From: Pseudomonas putida | GTDB lineage: Bacteria; Pseudomonadota; Gammaproteobacteria; Pseudomonadales; Pseudomonadaceae | NCBI RefSeq assembly: GCF_004357765.1 | Contig: NZ_SMTE01000013.1 | Span: forward strand, 1-64,000 | Length of the DNA: 64,000 nt | Direction: 5' to 3' | Shown: piece after piece, positions 17,458 to 26,651 of the stretch | How positions within the stretch are numbered: position 1 is the stretch's first letter | How the letters are laid out: each line of letters starts with the position of its first letter | The notes under the pieces: model-generated | Seen by the model: the letters and a program-made list of their open reading frames with translations, nothing else | What the model was told of the DNA's origin: nothing | Database searches by the model: none | Translations under genes and position numbers: made by a program

Positions 17458-18611
17458 CAGGGGCTTGTCCTGGTCGATGGCGAACGGAAGGCAATGATAA
17501 CGGCTGCGGCCAGGGCTGCGGCGCTGGCCATACCAAAGGTGAAGGCGGGGCCCAGCAGGTTCCAGCTGTAGCCCGAATACAGCGCGCCCAGGGCGCCCCC
17601 GGTACCCGACAGCGCCGCATACAGGGCCTGGCCCTGGCCTTGCTGGCGGGCGCCGAAGCTGGCCTGGACGAAGGCGATGGCGCCAGCGTGGAAGCAGCCG
17701 AAGGTGGCGGCGTGCAGCACCTGGGCAACGATCAGTACGGCAGGCTGGTCAGCCAGATTGCCCAGCAGCAGCCAGCGAATTGCGGCCAGCAGGAAACTCA
17801 GCAACAGCACCCGCTGCACCGAAAAGCGCGCGAACACGCGGCTCATGAACATGAACATCAACACCTCGGCCACCACGCCGAGCGCCCACAGCAGGCCGAT
17901 CTCGCCACGACTGTAGCCCAGGTGCTCGAGGTGCAGGGTGAGGAAGGTGTAGTAAGGGCCATGGCTCAGTTGCATCAGCGCCACGCAGGCGTAGAACGCC
18001 AATACCCCGGGGGCCCGCAACTGGCCCAGGAAACCGCCGGCGGCGGTGCGCTCGCCCTGCTCCGAGGGCTGGGCATTGGGTACCCACAGGCTGGCGGCGA
18101 AGATGCCGGTCATGATCACCAGAATGGCCACCGGGTAGATGTCCAGGCTCAGCCACTCGAACAGCCGCCCCAGGCCGACCACGGTGAGGATGAAGCCGAT
18201 CGAGCCCCACAGGCGCACCTGGCTGTAGCGCGAGGTCTGACCGTGCAGGTGGGCCAGGGTAATGACCTCGAACTGCGGCAACACCGCGTGCCAGAAGAAC
18301 GCGTGCAGGGCCATCACCAGCGCCAGCCAGGCGTAGCTCTTACCGAGGAAGATCAGCGCGAACGCGGCCAGGGTCGAAAGCGCCCCCAGGCGCACGATGA
18401 GCAGGCGCTGGCCGCTGCGATCACCCAGCCAGCCCCACAGGTTGGGAGCGATGCAGCGCATCAGCATGGGAATGGCCACCAGCTCGCCGATGCGCGCCGG
18501 AGGGAAGCCCAGGTGGTCGAAGTACAAGGCCAGGAACGGCGCGGTGGAACCGAGCAGGGCGAAGTAGAAGAGGTAGAAGCTGGACAGGCGCCAGTAGGGG
18601 ATCGGGGGCAT
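17457..18611 (-). CDS. MFS transporter (HcaT/PPP-like)
   Basis: A 384-residue protein with twelve predicted membrane helices. The N-terminus YWRLSSFYLFYFALLGSTAP and the WGWLGDRSG loop match the MFS_1-like branch containing E. coli HcaT (phenylpropionate) transporters. The start MPPIPYWRL was chosen over an in-frame extension that runs into the upstream hairpin. Its stop overlaps the start of the acireductone-dioxygenase-like gene. Substrate unknown. Confidence 0.88.
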   Translation of the reverse strand: MPPIPYWRLSSFYLFYFALLGSTAPFLALYFDHLGFPPARIGELVAIPMLMRCIAPNLWGWLGDRSGQRLLIVRLGALSTLAAFALIFLGKSYAWLALVMALHAFFWHAVLPQFEVITLAHLHGQTSRYSQVRLWGSIGFILTVVGLGRLFEWLSLDIYPVAILVIMTGIFAASLWVPNAQPSEQGERTAAGGFLGQLRAPGVLAFYACVALMQLSHGPYYTFLTLHLEHLGYSRGEIGLLWALGVVAEVLMFMFMSRVFARFSVQRVLLLSFLLAAIRWLLLGNLADQPAVLIVAQVLHAATFGCFHAGAIAFVQASFGARQQGQGQALYAALSGTGGALGALYSGYSWNLLGPAFTFGMASAAALAAAVIIAFRSPSTRTSP

Positions 18612-18632
18612 GGGCAGTGGGCCGGTAATGAT

Positions 18633-18689
18633 GTTGCCTGTGCTGGCCTGTTCGCGGCGGTTCGGCGCGAACAGGCCGGTACAGGCAAC
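18633..18689. repeat. Long REP-like hairpin
   Basis: gttgcctgtgctggcctgtt pairs with gaacaggccggtacaggcaac around a short loop, giving a stem of more than 20 bp. It lies between the aroC stop and the MFS start on the same strand, so it may end the aroC transcript. Confidence 0.75.
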
Positions 18690-18706
18690 CAGGGGCATCT
18701 GTCGAT

Positions 18707-19798
18707 TCAGAGCTGCCCGAGCACCGGGGTCGACACCTTCACCTCGGCGTTCTGCGCCCGGTGGCGCAACAGATGGTCCATCAGCGCGATGGCCATCATC
18801 GCCTCGGCGATCGGCGTGGCACGGATGCCCACGCAGGGGTCGTGGCGACCCTTGGTGATGACATCGACCGGATTGCCATCGACATCGATCGAACGGCCCG
18901 GGGTGGTGATGCTGGACGTCGGCTTGAGCGCCAGATGGGCGACGATCGGCTGACCCGAAGAGATGCCACCGAGGATGCCGCCGGCGTTGTTGCTGAGGAA
19001 GCCTTCCGGGGTCAGCTCGTCACGGTGCTCGGTGCCGCGCTGGGCAACGCTGGCAAAACCGGCGCCGATCTCCACGCCCTTGACCGCATTGATGCTCATC
19101 AGCGCATGGGCCAGCTCTGCATCCAGACGGTCGAAGATCGGCTCGCCGAGGCCTGGCATCACGCCTTCGGCGACCACGGTGATCTTCGCCCCGACCGAGT
19201 CCTGGTCGCGGCGCAGTTGATCCATGTAGGCTTCGAGCTCCGGCACCTTGTCCGGGTCAGGACTGAAGAAAGCGTTCTGTTCGACCGAGTCCCAGGTCTT
19301 GAAGGGGATTTCGATCGGGCCGAGCTGGCTCATGTAGCCGCGCACGCGGATGCCCTGGGTGGCCAGGTATTTCTTGGCGATGGCACCGGCGGCGACGCGC
19401 ATGGCGGTTTCGCGGGCCGAACTGCGGCCACCGCCGCGGTAGTCGCGGATGCCGTATTTGTGGTGGTAGGTGTAGTCGGCGTGGGCCGGGCGGAACAGGT
19501 CCTTGATCGCCGAGTAGTCCTTGGATTTCTGGTCGGTGTTGCGGATCAGCAGACCGATCGAGCAACCGGTGGTGCGGCCTTCGAACACGCCGGACAGAAT
19601 CTCGACCTCGTCGGGCTCCTGGCGCTGGGTGGTGTGACGGCTGGTGCCCGGCTTGCGGCGGTCGAGATCGTGTTGCAGGTCGGCCAGGGACAGTTCCAGA
19701 CCCGGCGGACACCCATCGACAATGGCGACCAACGCCGGGCCATGGCTTTCGCCTGCGGTGGTGACAGTGAACAGCTTGCCGTAGGTATTGCCGGACAT
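18707..19798 (-). CDS. aroC: Chorismate synthase
   Basis: A 363-residue full-length AroC, which converts 5-enolpyruvylshikimate-3-phosphate to chorismate using reduced FMN, the last step of the shikimate pathway. The family signatures are present: [18 protein letters not shown] near residue 16, [13 protein letters not shown] in the middle, and the C-terminal [16 protein letters not shown]. The start [17 protein letters not shown] is the family N-terminus. It is followed by a long hairpin and then an unrelated MFS gene. Confidence 0.98.
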   Translation of the reverse strand: MSGNTYGKLFTVTTAGESHGPALVAIVDGCPPGLELSLADLQHDLDRRKPGTSRHTTQRQEPDEVEILSGVFEGRTTGCSIGLLIRNTDQKSKDYSAIKDLFRPAHADYTYHHKYGIRDYRGGGRSSARETAMRVAAGAIAKKYLATQGIRVRGYMSQLGPIEIPFKTWDSVEQNAFFSPDPDKVPELEAYMDQLRRDQDSVGAKITVVAEGVMPGLGEPIFDRLDAELAHALMSINAVKGVEIGAGFASVAQRGTEHRDELTPEGFLSNNAGGILGGISSGQPIVAHLALKPTSSITTPGRSIDVDGNPVDVITKGRHDPCVGIRATPIAEAMMAIALMDHLLRHRAQNAEVKVSTPVLGQL

Positions 19799-19942
19799 GG
19801 ACGCTCCGCGAGTCTGAACGAAAGCGGCAGTATACGCGGCTGGCCAGGAGATTTGCAGCGCCACACCCCACAACACCGACCAAGCCCTCAGAACCTTCAC
19901 CCAAACCCCCTGTCAAACGCTCATCTCCCCATGTAGTACCCC

Positions 19943-20905
19943 ATGATGTCGCGCCTCGTCGCTCTCCTGCTCCTGCTCTGCACCGGTCTGGCCCAGGCCG
20001 CCGCCCCCACCGTGCTGCACCGCCCCATCGACCTGGACACCGGCCAGGGCGTGCTGCATGGCAGCCTGCTGCTGCCGCAGCAAGCGACGCCACCACCGGT
20101 GGTGCTGATCATCGCTGGCTCCGGCCCGACCGACCGCAATGGCAACAACCCTGGCGCCGGGCGGGTCGACAACCTCAAGCGTCTGGCCTTGTTGCTGGCC
20201 GATGCGCACATCGCCAGCGTGCGCTACGACAAACGCGGCGTGGCCGCCAGTCAGCCGGCCACGCCCGACGAACGAAACCTCAGCGTCGAGCGCTATGTGG
20301 CCGACGTGGTCGCCTGGAGCCGCAAGCTCAAGGCCGACCCACGCTTCGGTCCGCTGATCCTGATCGGCCACAGCGAAGGCGCCCTGATCGCTACCCTGGC
20401 GGCTGAACAGGCCGGCGCCAGCGCGGTGATCACCCTGGCCGGCAGCGGTCGGCCGATGGCCGACGTGGTCCGCGAGCAACTGGCCGAACGCCTGCCGCCG
20501 GCGCAGTTGGCCAAGGGCAGCGCCCTGCTCGACCGCCTGCAGGCCGGGCAGACCAGCCTGGACGTGCCGGCACCGCTGCGCCAGGTGTTTCGCCCCAGCG
20601 TCCAGCCCTACCTGATCTCGTTGTTCCGGCAGAACCCGGCGCAGGCCTTCGCTCGTCTGCCGATGCCCGCGCTGATCATCCAGGGCCGCAACGACGTGCA
20701 AGTGGACGTGGCCGATGCCGAGCGCCTGAAGGCCGCCAAGCCCGATGCCCAGTTGGTGCTGATCGACGGCATGAACCACATGCTGCGCATCAGTCCCAAG
20801 GACATGAGCCAGCAGCGCGAAAGCTATTTCAATCCAGAGCTGCCACTGGCCCGGGAACTGGGCGAACGGGTGGTCGGGTTCATTCACGGCTTACCGGCAA
20901 CTTGA
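19943..20905 (+). CDS. Exported alpha/beta hydrolase
   Basis: A 320-residue protein with a signal peptide (LVALLLLLCTGLAQA) and an alpha/beta hydrolase domain. The oxyanion segment is IIAGSGPTDRNGNNP, the nucleophile elbow GHSEG, the acid is in QGRNDVQVD, and the catalytic His is in DGMNHMLR. It resembles the dienelactone-hydrolase/BAAT-like esterases often found next to aroC in Pseudomonas. It is likely a periplasmic esterase of unknown substrate, divergent from aroC. Confidence 0.88.
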   Translation: MMSRLVALLLLLCTGLAQAAAPTVLHRPIDLDTGQGVLHGSLLLPQQATPPPVVLIIAGSGPTDRNGNNPGAGRVDNLKRLALLLADAHIASVRYDKRGVAASQPATPDERNLSVERYVADVVAWSRKLKADPRFGPLILIGHSEGALIATLAAEQAGASAVITLAGSGRPMADVVREQLAERLPPAQLAKGSALLDRLQAGQTSLDVPAPLRQVFRPSVQPYLISLFRQNPAQAFARLPMPALIIQGRNDVQVDVADAERLKAAKPDAQLVLIDGMNHMLRISPKDMSQQRESYFNPELPLARELGERVVGFIHGLPAT

Positions 20906-20967
20906 GCTCAAACTTCAGTCAAGGCTGCCGATAAGGCAGGTATCGGCGGTGATTGGGGCCGCTTGCG

Positions 20968-21050
20968 GCCCATTCGCGGGGCAAGCCCGCTCCCACAGGC
21001 GCAATGCATAACCTGTCCTGTGGGAGCGGGCTTGCCCCGCGAATGGGCTG
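20968..21050. repeat. REP inverted pair
   Basis: cccattcgcggggcaagccc and its complement flank a 30-base spacer, upstream of the hypothetical membrane-protein gene. Confidence 0.85.
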
Positions 21051-21097
21051 CACCGCAGCCCCTGTCGGCGCCCGCCCGTATCTGAGGAAACGCCCTG

Positions 21098-21886
21098 ATG
21101 ACCGAAGCCCCCGCCGCCGTAGAGCCGGCCGAAGAGCCGCAAACCCCGGACAGTGCCCCGCTGCCCTGGGACGATCTGACCGCCGAACACTTCCAACTGC
21201 TGCGTCTGGCGCCCTTGCCCACCGACCGCAACAGCGGCGCACGGCCCTTGCGCTTCGTGCAGTTCGGGTATGCCGAGCGCAACGACAAGGCCCACAGCCT
21301 GCTGCGCATGGAAGTTCGCCTGCCCGGGCAGAAGACCCGCAAGGAACAGAACCAGCTCGACATACGCGTCGATCATGCCGAGCACCGCGTGTACATCGGC
21401 AGCGACAGCGGCCTGCAGCTGGAACCGCTCAACCGCGGCCTGGGCCGCTACATGCTGGCGCAAGCCGTGCACTGGCTGCAGCGCCGCTGGCCGCACTATC
21501 AGGTCGAGGGCATGGCGCTGCCAAGCAAGGACGCGCTGAACGAAGACTCACGCCTGCGCCGCGACCAGTTCCTGCGGGCGACCGGTATCGAGGTGGAATA
21601 TGCCGACCCGCAGCACCTCAAGGGGCGCACGGTGGAGGCCACGGTCGGCCAGCTCAAGGGCGGCTGGAACAGCGAGAAAGTGCAGCGGCTGGACCTGCTC
21701 GATGCAGCGAACATGCTGCAGCAGGCGGACCAACAACTGATGGAGAAAGAAGCGCAACTGCGCGAGCGGGACGAACGGGTGGCCAAGTATCAGCGCGAGG
21801 ATACCGGTTTGCGATTCACCATCACCTGCCTGATCGCGTTCGTGTTGTTCCAGGTCGGGTTGTTCGTGTGGGTGGCGTTGCGGTAG
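21098..21886 (+). CDS. Hypothetical C-tail-anchored membrane protein
   Basis: A 262-residue protein with a Pro/Glu-rich N-terminus, a central mixed domain of about 150 residues (FGYAERNDKAHSLLRMEVRL, YMLAQAVHWLQRRWP), a charged helical stretch likely to be coiled coil (QQADQQLMEKEAQLRERDER), and a single C-terminal membrane helix (FTITCLIAFVLFQVGLFVWV). It would face the cytoplasm as a tail-anchored protein. No family was recognised. It is convergent with prmB. Confidence 0.75.
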   Translation: MTEAPAAVEPAEEPQTPDSAPLPWDDLTAEHFQLLRLAPLPTDRNSGARPLRFVQFGYAERNDKAHSLLRMEVRLPGQKTRKEQNQLDIRVDHAEHRVYIGSDSGLQLEPLNRGLGRYMLAQAVHWLQRRWPHYQVEGMALPSKDALNEDSRLRRDQFLRATGIEVEYADPQHLKGRTVEATVGQLKGGWNSEKVQRLDLLDAANMLQQADQQLMEKEAQLRERDERVAKYQREDTGLRFTITCLIAFVLFQVGLFVWVALR

Positions 21887-21905
21887 GTCTGACGGCGCAG
21901 TTGTT

Positions 21906-21955
21906 GCGCCTGGGAGAACGAGCGCAGCGCGGGCGGCGCTCGATCTCCCAGGCGC
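21906..21955. repeat. Compound palindrome, copy 2
   Basis: The core cgagcgc...gcggcgctcg is shared with copies near 5,473 and 24,085, but the outer arm here is gcgcctgggaga...tctcccaggcgc. It lies 20 bases past a stop codon, between convergent genes. Confidence 0.8.
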
Positions 21956-21975
21956 TCGATATCTGAACGCGACGA

Positions 21976-22884
21976 TCAAACCCGCGCCTTGAACAACTCT
22001 TGATGCTGGCGACACTGCTCGGCAGTCAGCATGAACACCCCATGCCCGCCCCGCTCGAACTCCAGCCAGGCAAAATCCACCTCCGGATACAGCGCCTCGA
22101 CGTGAACCTGGCTGTTGCCCACCTCGACGATCATCAAGCCCTTCTCGGTCAGGTGATCGGCCGCCTCGGCGAGCATCCGTCGCACCAGGTCCAGGCCATC
22201 GTTGCCACAGGCCAGGCCCAGTTCCGGCTCGTGATGATACTCGGCCGGCATGTCGCCAAAGTCCTCGGCATCGACATACGGCGGATTCGACAGGATCAGG
22301 TCGAAGCGCTGGCCCGGCAGCCCGGCGAAACCGTCGCCCTGCACGGTGTACACGCGCTCTTCCAGGCCATGGCGTTCGATGTTCTGGTTGGCCACCTCGA
22401 GGGCTTGGAACGACAGGTCGGCCAACACCACCTCGGCCTCGGGGAAGACGTCGGCGGCGACGATACCGATGCAGCCGGAGCCGGTGCACAGGTCGAGAAT
22501 GCGCGCCGGCTCGTTGGCCAGCCACGGCTCGAAGCGTTTCTCGATCAACTCGCCAATGGGCGAACGCGGCACCAGCACGCGCTCGTCGACCACGAACGAC
22601 ATACCGCAGAACCACGCCTCGCCCAGCAGGTAGGCGGTCGGCACGCGTTCTTCGATACGGCGCTTGAGCAGGTGTTGCAGGCGCACTCGCTCATCGTCCT
22701 CGAGTGCGCAGTCCAGGTAACTGTCGGCCACCTCCCAGGGCAGATGCACGGCGCCCAGGACCAGCAGGCGAGCTTCGTCCCAGGCATTGTCGGCACCGTG
22801 GCCGAAGAACAGATCGTGCTCGTGGAAGCGGCTGACTGCCCAGCGGATGTGGTCGCGCAGCGTGCGCAGACGGGATGTGATCAC
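21976..22884 (-). CDS. prmB: Ribosomal protein L3 glutamine methyltransferase
   Basis: A 302-residue HemK-type N5-glutamine methyltransferase. The SAM motif is [12 protein letters not shown] and the catalytic NPPY motif follows in [10 protein letters not shown]. An N-terminal helical domain carries the PrmB-type segment [17 protein letters not shown] and [12 protein letters not shown]. It methylates Gln in ribosomal protein L3. The GTG at 22,884 is preferred because aagaGGAGtacccc precedes it; the longer upstream frame has no such support. Confidence 0.93.
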   Translation of the reverse strand: MITSRLRTLRDHIRWAVSRFHEHDLFFGHGADNAWDEARLLVLGAVHLPWEVADSYLDCALEDDERVRLQHLLKRRIEERVPTAYLLGEAWFCGMSFVVDERVLVPRSPIGELIEKRFEPWLANEPARILDLCTGSGCIGIVAADVFPEAEVVLADLSFQALEVANQNIERHGLEERVYTVQGDGFAGLPGQRFDLILSNPPYVDAEDFGDMPAEYHHEPELGLACGNDGLDLVRRMLAEAADHLTEKGLMIVEVGNSQVHVEALYPEVDFAWLEFERGGHGVFMLTAEQCRQHQELFKARV

Positions 22885-23065
22885 GGGGTACTCCTCTTTA
22901 CAGACCGTACAAAAGTCTAACAGCCCCACCCGCACAAATGTTCCCCGCGATTCCCTGATACATAGCCACAGGCCAGTAACCACGCCAGTTTTGATGTCAA
23001 CCATTCCCATTGGCCTCAAGGCAGGGGACAATAGCGCTACAAAAGCCCTATCCAAGGAGCCCTTG

Positions 23066-23656
23066 ATGTCCGTTCCAACCACGATGTTCCGCCTCACTGG
23101 CCGCGACTATCCGCCGGCCAAGCTGAGCCAAGCCAGCCTGATCATCATCGATGCGCAGAAGGAGTACCTGAGCGGTCCTCTGCAACTGTCGGGCATGGAC
23201 GAGGCCGTGGCCAACATCGCCCGGTTGCTCGAGGCCGCTCGCAAGGCGGGCCGCCCGATCATCCATGTTCGCCACCTCGGCACGGTCGGTGGGCGCTTCG
23301 ACCCGCAGGGTCCTGCAGGGGAGTTCATCCCTGGCCTGGAGCCGCACAGCGGCGAGATCGTCATCGAAAAACGCATGCCCAATGCATTCAAGAACACCCA
23401 GTTGCACGAGACGCTGCAGGGGCTCGGGCATCTGGACCTGATCGTCTGCGGTTTCATGAGCCATTCCAGCGTGAGCACCACCGTGCGCCGCGCCAAGGAC
23501 TATGGTTATCGCTGTACCCTGGTGGAAGACGCCTCGGCGACTCGCGACCTGGCATTCAAGGATAGGGTGATCCCGGCCGCGCAGATCCACCAAGGTGAAA
23601 TGGCCGTGATGGCCGACAACTTCGCCTGCGTCGCCCCCACCGCCAGTTTGATCTGA
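23066..23656 (+). CDS. Isochorismatase-like hydrolase, nucleophile Cys replaced by Ser
   Basis: A 196-residue isochorismatase-fold protein. The catalytic Asp29 ([10 protein letters not shown]) and Lys102 (EKRMPNAF) are present. The position normally holding the nucleophilic Cys (pattern GFMTHxCV) reads GFMSHSSV, giving Ser135. Members lacking Cys can still be isochorismatases, but amidase activity of the usual type would be lost. CCAAGGAGC lies upstream of the ATG. It is divergent from prmB. Confidence 0.88.
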   Translation: MSVPTTMFRLTGRDYPPAKLSQASLIIIDAQKEYLSGPLQLSGMDEAVANIARLLEAARKAGRPIIHVRHLGTVGGRFDPQGPAGEFIPGLEPHSGEIVIEKRMPNAFKNTQLHETLQGLGHLDLIVCGFMSHSSVSTTVRRAKDYGYRCTLVEDASATRDLAFKDRVIPAAQIHQGEMAVMADNFACVAPTASLI

Positions 23657-23735
23657 GCGCATACCGCCCGGCAGCCGGGCGGAACCGGAGAGCCCGCGCC
23701 AGGTCGAATTCCTGATGTCCAGAGAGGAAATCGGA

Positions 23736-24056
23736 ATGAAGATCAAAGGCAGTTTCGACGCCAAGCGCCTGCGCCCGCGTGAACCGCGCAACTGGGGTGC
23801 ACGCCTGGCGGCCGGCCTGTCCGCCCTGCTGGCAACGCTGGGCGTGCTGCTGGCCATGGCCGGCGTGTCTGGCCTGTTGGGCAACTACGAAGCCCTGGCC
23901 GACCTCAATGCCAACCGGCCGATGGCCGCGGTGGTGGCCGTGGTGGGCTTGCTGTTGCTGTACCTGGGTGTGCGCTTCTGGCGCCGGAGCCGCATCCGCC
24001 TGCGCCGCGGGCGCGAGCTGAATCTGTCGCCGCATTTGATGAAGAAGCATGATTGA
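23736..24056 (+). CDS. Small two-helix membrane protein
   Basis: A 106-residue protein with a basic N-terminus and two hydrophobic helices (AAGLSALLATLGVLLAMAGV and VVAVVGLLLLYLGV), then a highly basic tail (WRRSRIRLRRGREL). AGAGGAAatcgga supports the ATG used, rather than the one seven codons upstream. The family was not recognised. It follows the isochorismatase-like gene by 79 bases. Confidence 0.7.
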   Translation: MKIKGSFDAKRLRPREPRNWGARLAAGLSALLATLGVLLAMAGVSGLLGNYEALADLNANRPMAAVVAVVGLLLLYLGVRFWRRSRIRLRRGRELNLSPHLMKKHD

Positions 24057-24084
24057 GGGGGTGTGGGCCTGGCGTGGTTTTTGG

Positions 24085-24136
24085 GGTGGTGCGGATATCG
24101 AGCGCCGCCCGCGCGGCGCTCGATATCCGCACCACC
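24085..24136. repeat. Compound palindrome, copy 3
   Basis: A nearly perfect 52-bp dyad: ggtggtgcggatatcgagcg and its complement around cgcccgcg. It has the same core as copies 1 and 2 with a third, different outer arm. It lies about 30 bases after a stop codon. Confidence 0.85.
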
Positions 24137-24243
24137 ACTCACCTCAAGACCTACCCCCGCCAACACCGCGCCCCTCAAATCCCATCCACCCGCTGACGCC
24201 ACAAGGCCATTAGCGTAAACTACGCCGCCCTAGCGGAGGCATC

Positions 24244-24804
24244 ATGCAAGACGACGACTTTTCCCTCTTCCACGCCGAAGTGCGCGGCGTCAAGCCGATC
24301 AAGCACGACCGCGCCGATGTCGGCAAGCCCAAGGCTGACCGCAAGCAGCTCGCCGGCCTGCGCCAGGCGGCGACGGTGCGCAGCGACCAGACGCTGGTGA
24401 TCGACGGCCTGTCCGACCAGTTCGTGATCGACGTGGGCGCCGAGGATGAGTTGATGTGGCGCCGTGACGGCGTACAGGAAACCCAGATACGCAAGCTCAA
24501 GCTCGGGCAGATTCCGTTCGAGGGCAGCCTCGACCTGCATGGCATGAGCGTGGAAAAAGCCCGCGAGACCTTGTGGGCGTTCATTGCCGAGGCGACCCAG
24601 CTCGAAGTACGCTGCGTGCGCGTGACCCACGGCAAGGCCGCACGCCTGGACGGCAAGCGGCCGATGATCAAGAGCCACGTCAACACGTGGCTGCGTCAGC
24701 ACCCACAAGTGCTAGGGTTTACCTCGTGCCAGGCCCGCCATGGCGGCACTGGCGCGGTCTATGTGATGCTCAAGCGAACCATGATGGAAGGCCGCGACGA
24801 GTAG
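24244..24804 (+). CDS. Smr/MutS2 domain protein
   Basis: A 186-residue protein with a C-terminal Smr domain: [18 protein letters not shown] is the LDxH motif, followed by [12 protein letters not shown] and the [11 protein letters not shown] end (TGxG-type motif). Smr domains are nucleic-acid endonucleases or nicking enzymes. The basic N-terminal third ([20 protein letters not shown]) is typical of YfcN/SmrB-like proteins, and SmrB rescues collided ribosomes in E. coli, a possible role here. It precedes folE. Confidence 0.9.
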   Translation: MQDDDFSLFHAEVRGVKPIKHDRADVGKPKADRKQLAGLRQAATVRSDQTLVIDGLSDQFVIDVGAEDELMWRRDGVQETQIRKLKLGQIPFEGSLDLHGMSVEKARETLWAFIAEATQLEVRCVRVTHGKAARLDGKRPMIKSHVNTWLRQHPQVLGFTSCQARHGGTGAVYVMLKRTMMEGRDE

Positions 24805-24874
24805 CGCCGCGCTTGCAGCGGCGCCATTGCCGCCGTACCCTTCTTTATTTGCGATTTTTCCCACAGGTAGATCA

Positions 24875-25420
24875 ATGTCCCTGGAACAGAACTACACCGA
24901 GATCCTCAGCCAGATTGGCGAGGACGTCTCCCGTGAGGGCCTGCTCGACACGCCCAAGCGGGCTGCAAAGGCCATGAAGTACCTTTGCCGCGGTTACGAG
25001 CAGACGCTGGAAGAAGTCACCAACGGCGCGCTGTTCTCCTCCGACAACAGCGAGATGGTGCTGGTCCGGGACATCGAGCTTTACTCGATGTGCGAACACC
25101 ACATGCTGCCGTTCATCGGCAAGGCCCACGTGGCCTACCTGCCGAAAGGCAAGGTACTGGGCCTGTCCAAGGTCGCGCGGATCGTCGACATGTTCGCCCG
25201 CCGCCTGCAGATCCAGGAAAACCTCAGCCGCCAGATCGCCGAGGCCGTGCAACAGGTCACCGGTGCCGCTGGCGTTGCCGTGGTCATCGAAGCCAAGCAC
25301 ATGTGCATGATGATGCGCGGTGTCGAGAAGCAGAATTCGACCATGCTCACCTCGGTGATGCTCGGCGAGTTCCGCGACAATCCTGCCACCCGCATGGAAT
25401 TCCTCGGCCTGATCAAGTGA
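24875..25420 (+). CDS. folE: GTP cyclohydrolase I
   Basis: A 181-residue type I enzyme that makes 7,8-dihydroneopterin triphosphate from GTP for folate and related pterins. The zinc/active-site residues lie in [11 protein letters not shown] and [12 protein letters not shown], and [16 protein letters not shown] is the conserved helix. The start [10 protein letters not shown] was preferred to an in-frame upstream ATG. A T-rich terminator follows. Confidence 0.96.
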   Translation: MSLEQNYTEILSQIGEDVSREGLLDTPKRAAKAMKYLCRGYEQTLEEVTNGALFSSDNSEMVLVRDIELYSMCEHHMLPFIGKAHVAYLPKGKVLGLSKVARIVDMFARRLQIQENLSRQIAEAVQQVTGAAGVAVVIEAKHMCMMMRGVEKQNSTMLTSVMLGEFRDNPATRMEFLGLIK

Positions 25421-25435
25421 TCGCCGCGTGACCCG

Positions 25436-25463
25436 AGCCGGCCCCCAGGGGTCGGCTTTTTCA
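25436..25463 (+). terminator. Intrinsic terminator after folE
   Basis: agccggccccc-agg-ggtcggct forms the stem, followed by a T-rich tract before the glutaredoxin gene. Confidence 0.8.
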
Positions 25464-25482
25464 TTTCAGGAGTATGTTGCCA

Positions 25483-25848
25483 ATGATCGTCAAAGCCCTA
25501 CGGGTCGGCCTCGGCCAACTCATCGTGTTCGGCGACTGGATCAGCCGCCCGGCCAAGCGCAAGCGTGATGCCGCGGCCCAGGCACAGGTCGACCAGGCGG
25601 CCAAGGACCTGACGCTGTATCAGTTCCACGCCTGCCCGTTCTGCGTGAAGACCCGCCGTACCCTGCATCGGTTGAATGTACCGGTCGGGCTGCGGGATGC
25701 GAAGAACGACCCGGTGCACCGCCAGGCACTGCTGGAAGGCGGTGGTCGGGTGAAGGTGCCTTGCTTGCGGATCGAGGAGGAAGGCCAGGTGACCTGGATG
25801 TATGAGTCCAAGGACATCATTGCGTACCTGGACAAGCGGTTCGCGTAA
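25483..25848 (+). CDS. Glutaredoxin-like protein
   Basis: A 121-residue protein with an N-terminal hydrophobic segment and a glutaredoxin domain. The dithiol active site is HACPFCVKT, the cis-Pro loop RVKVPCLRI, and GSH-side residues lie in MYESKDIIAYL. TTCAGGAGT places the ribosome binding site ten bases before the ATG used; an ATG nine bases upstream is too close. It probably reduces glutathionylated or disulfide proteins at the membrane face. Confidence 0.87.
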   Translation: MIVKALRVGLGQLIVFGDWISRPAKRKRDAAAQAQVDQAAKDLTLYQFHACPFCVKTRRTLHRLNVPVGLRDAKNDPVHRQALLEGGGRVKVPCLRIEEEGQVTWMYESKDIIAYLDKRFA

Positions 25849-25869
25849 CCCTGATAAAATCGATCGTCT

Positions 25870-25897
25870 GCTTCGCGGGCAAGCCCGCGAAGAGGCC
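25870..25897. repeat. REP hairpin
   Basis: cttcgcgggcaagcccgcgaag between the convergent glutaredoxin and GST genes. Confidence 0.75.
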
Positions 25898-25906
25898 AAT
25901 ACAGGA

Positions 25907-26509
25907 TTACTCCACCATCGGCACATGCCGCGGATGGCTGGCCACCCTGGCTAACCAGGCCTGCACCGCCGGGTAATCCGCCAGATCGAACCCACCTTGA
26001 TGCGCCACATGGGTGTAGGCATACAACGCCACATCGGCAATCGAATACTGGTCCCCCACCAGGTACGGCGTCATCTGCAACTGCCGCTCCATCACCTTCA
26101 ACGCCTTGTAGCCGCCCTTGTGCAACTTGCGGTATTCGTCCACGCGCTCGTCCGGCAGCCCCAGATAGAACTGGATGAACCGCGCTACCGCGATGTAGGG
26201 CTCATGGCTGTACTGCTCGAAGAACTGCCATTGCAGCACCTGGGTGCGCAGGCGCGGCTCGCTGGGCAGGAACTCGCTGCCTTCGGCCAGGAAATTGAGG
26301 ATGGCATTGGACTCCCACAGGCAGGTACCGTCCTCCAGCTGCAACACCGGCACCTTGCCATTGGGGTTCATGGCCAGAAATTCCGGCGTTTGCGTCTCGC
26401 CCTTGAGTATGTCCACCGGCTGCCACTGACAAGGCTGACCCAACAAGGCGAGCATCAACTTGACCTTGTAGCAGTTGCCCGACTGGTAATCCCCATAAAC
26501 CTTGTACAT
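25907..26509 (-). CDS. Glutathione S-transferase family protein
   Basis: A 200-residue cytosolic GST. The thioredoxin-like N-domain runs from MYKVYGDYQSGNCYKVKLML, with the GSH-binding cis-Pro in GKVPVLQLEDG and the ESNAILNFLAEG motif. The all-helical C-domain contains YSIADVALYAYTHVA. GGGGAGGGGTG directly precedes the ATG. Substrate unknown; it is divergent from the BenE-type transporter. Confidence 0.92.
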   Translation of the reverse strand: MYKVYGDYQSGNCYKVKLMLALLGQPCQWQPVDILKGETQTPEFLAMNPNGKVPVLQLEDGTCLWESNAILNFLAEGSEFLPSEPRLRTQVLQWQFFEQYSHEPYIAVARFIQFYLGLPDERVDEYRKLHKGGYKALKVMERQLQMTPYLVGDQYSIADVALYAYTHVAHQGGFDLADYPAVQAWLARVASHPRHVPMVE

Positions 26510-26651
26510 CACCCCTCCCCTCGTGCAGTTGCACAGCATTTGCCCAATAGTGGCAACTGTACGGCCAAAAGCAATACCTGCTGTATGGCAAAGATCACCT
26601 GCCCACGGGTTAGGCTGAAAAAACTGCTTACACCTCTACAAGGATTTTCCC

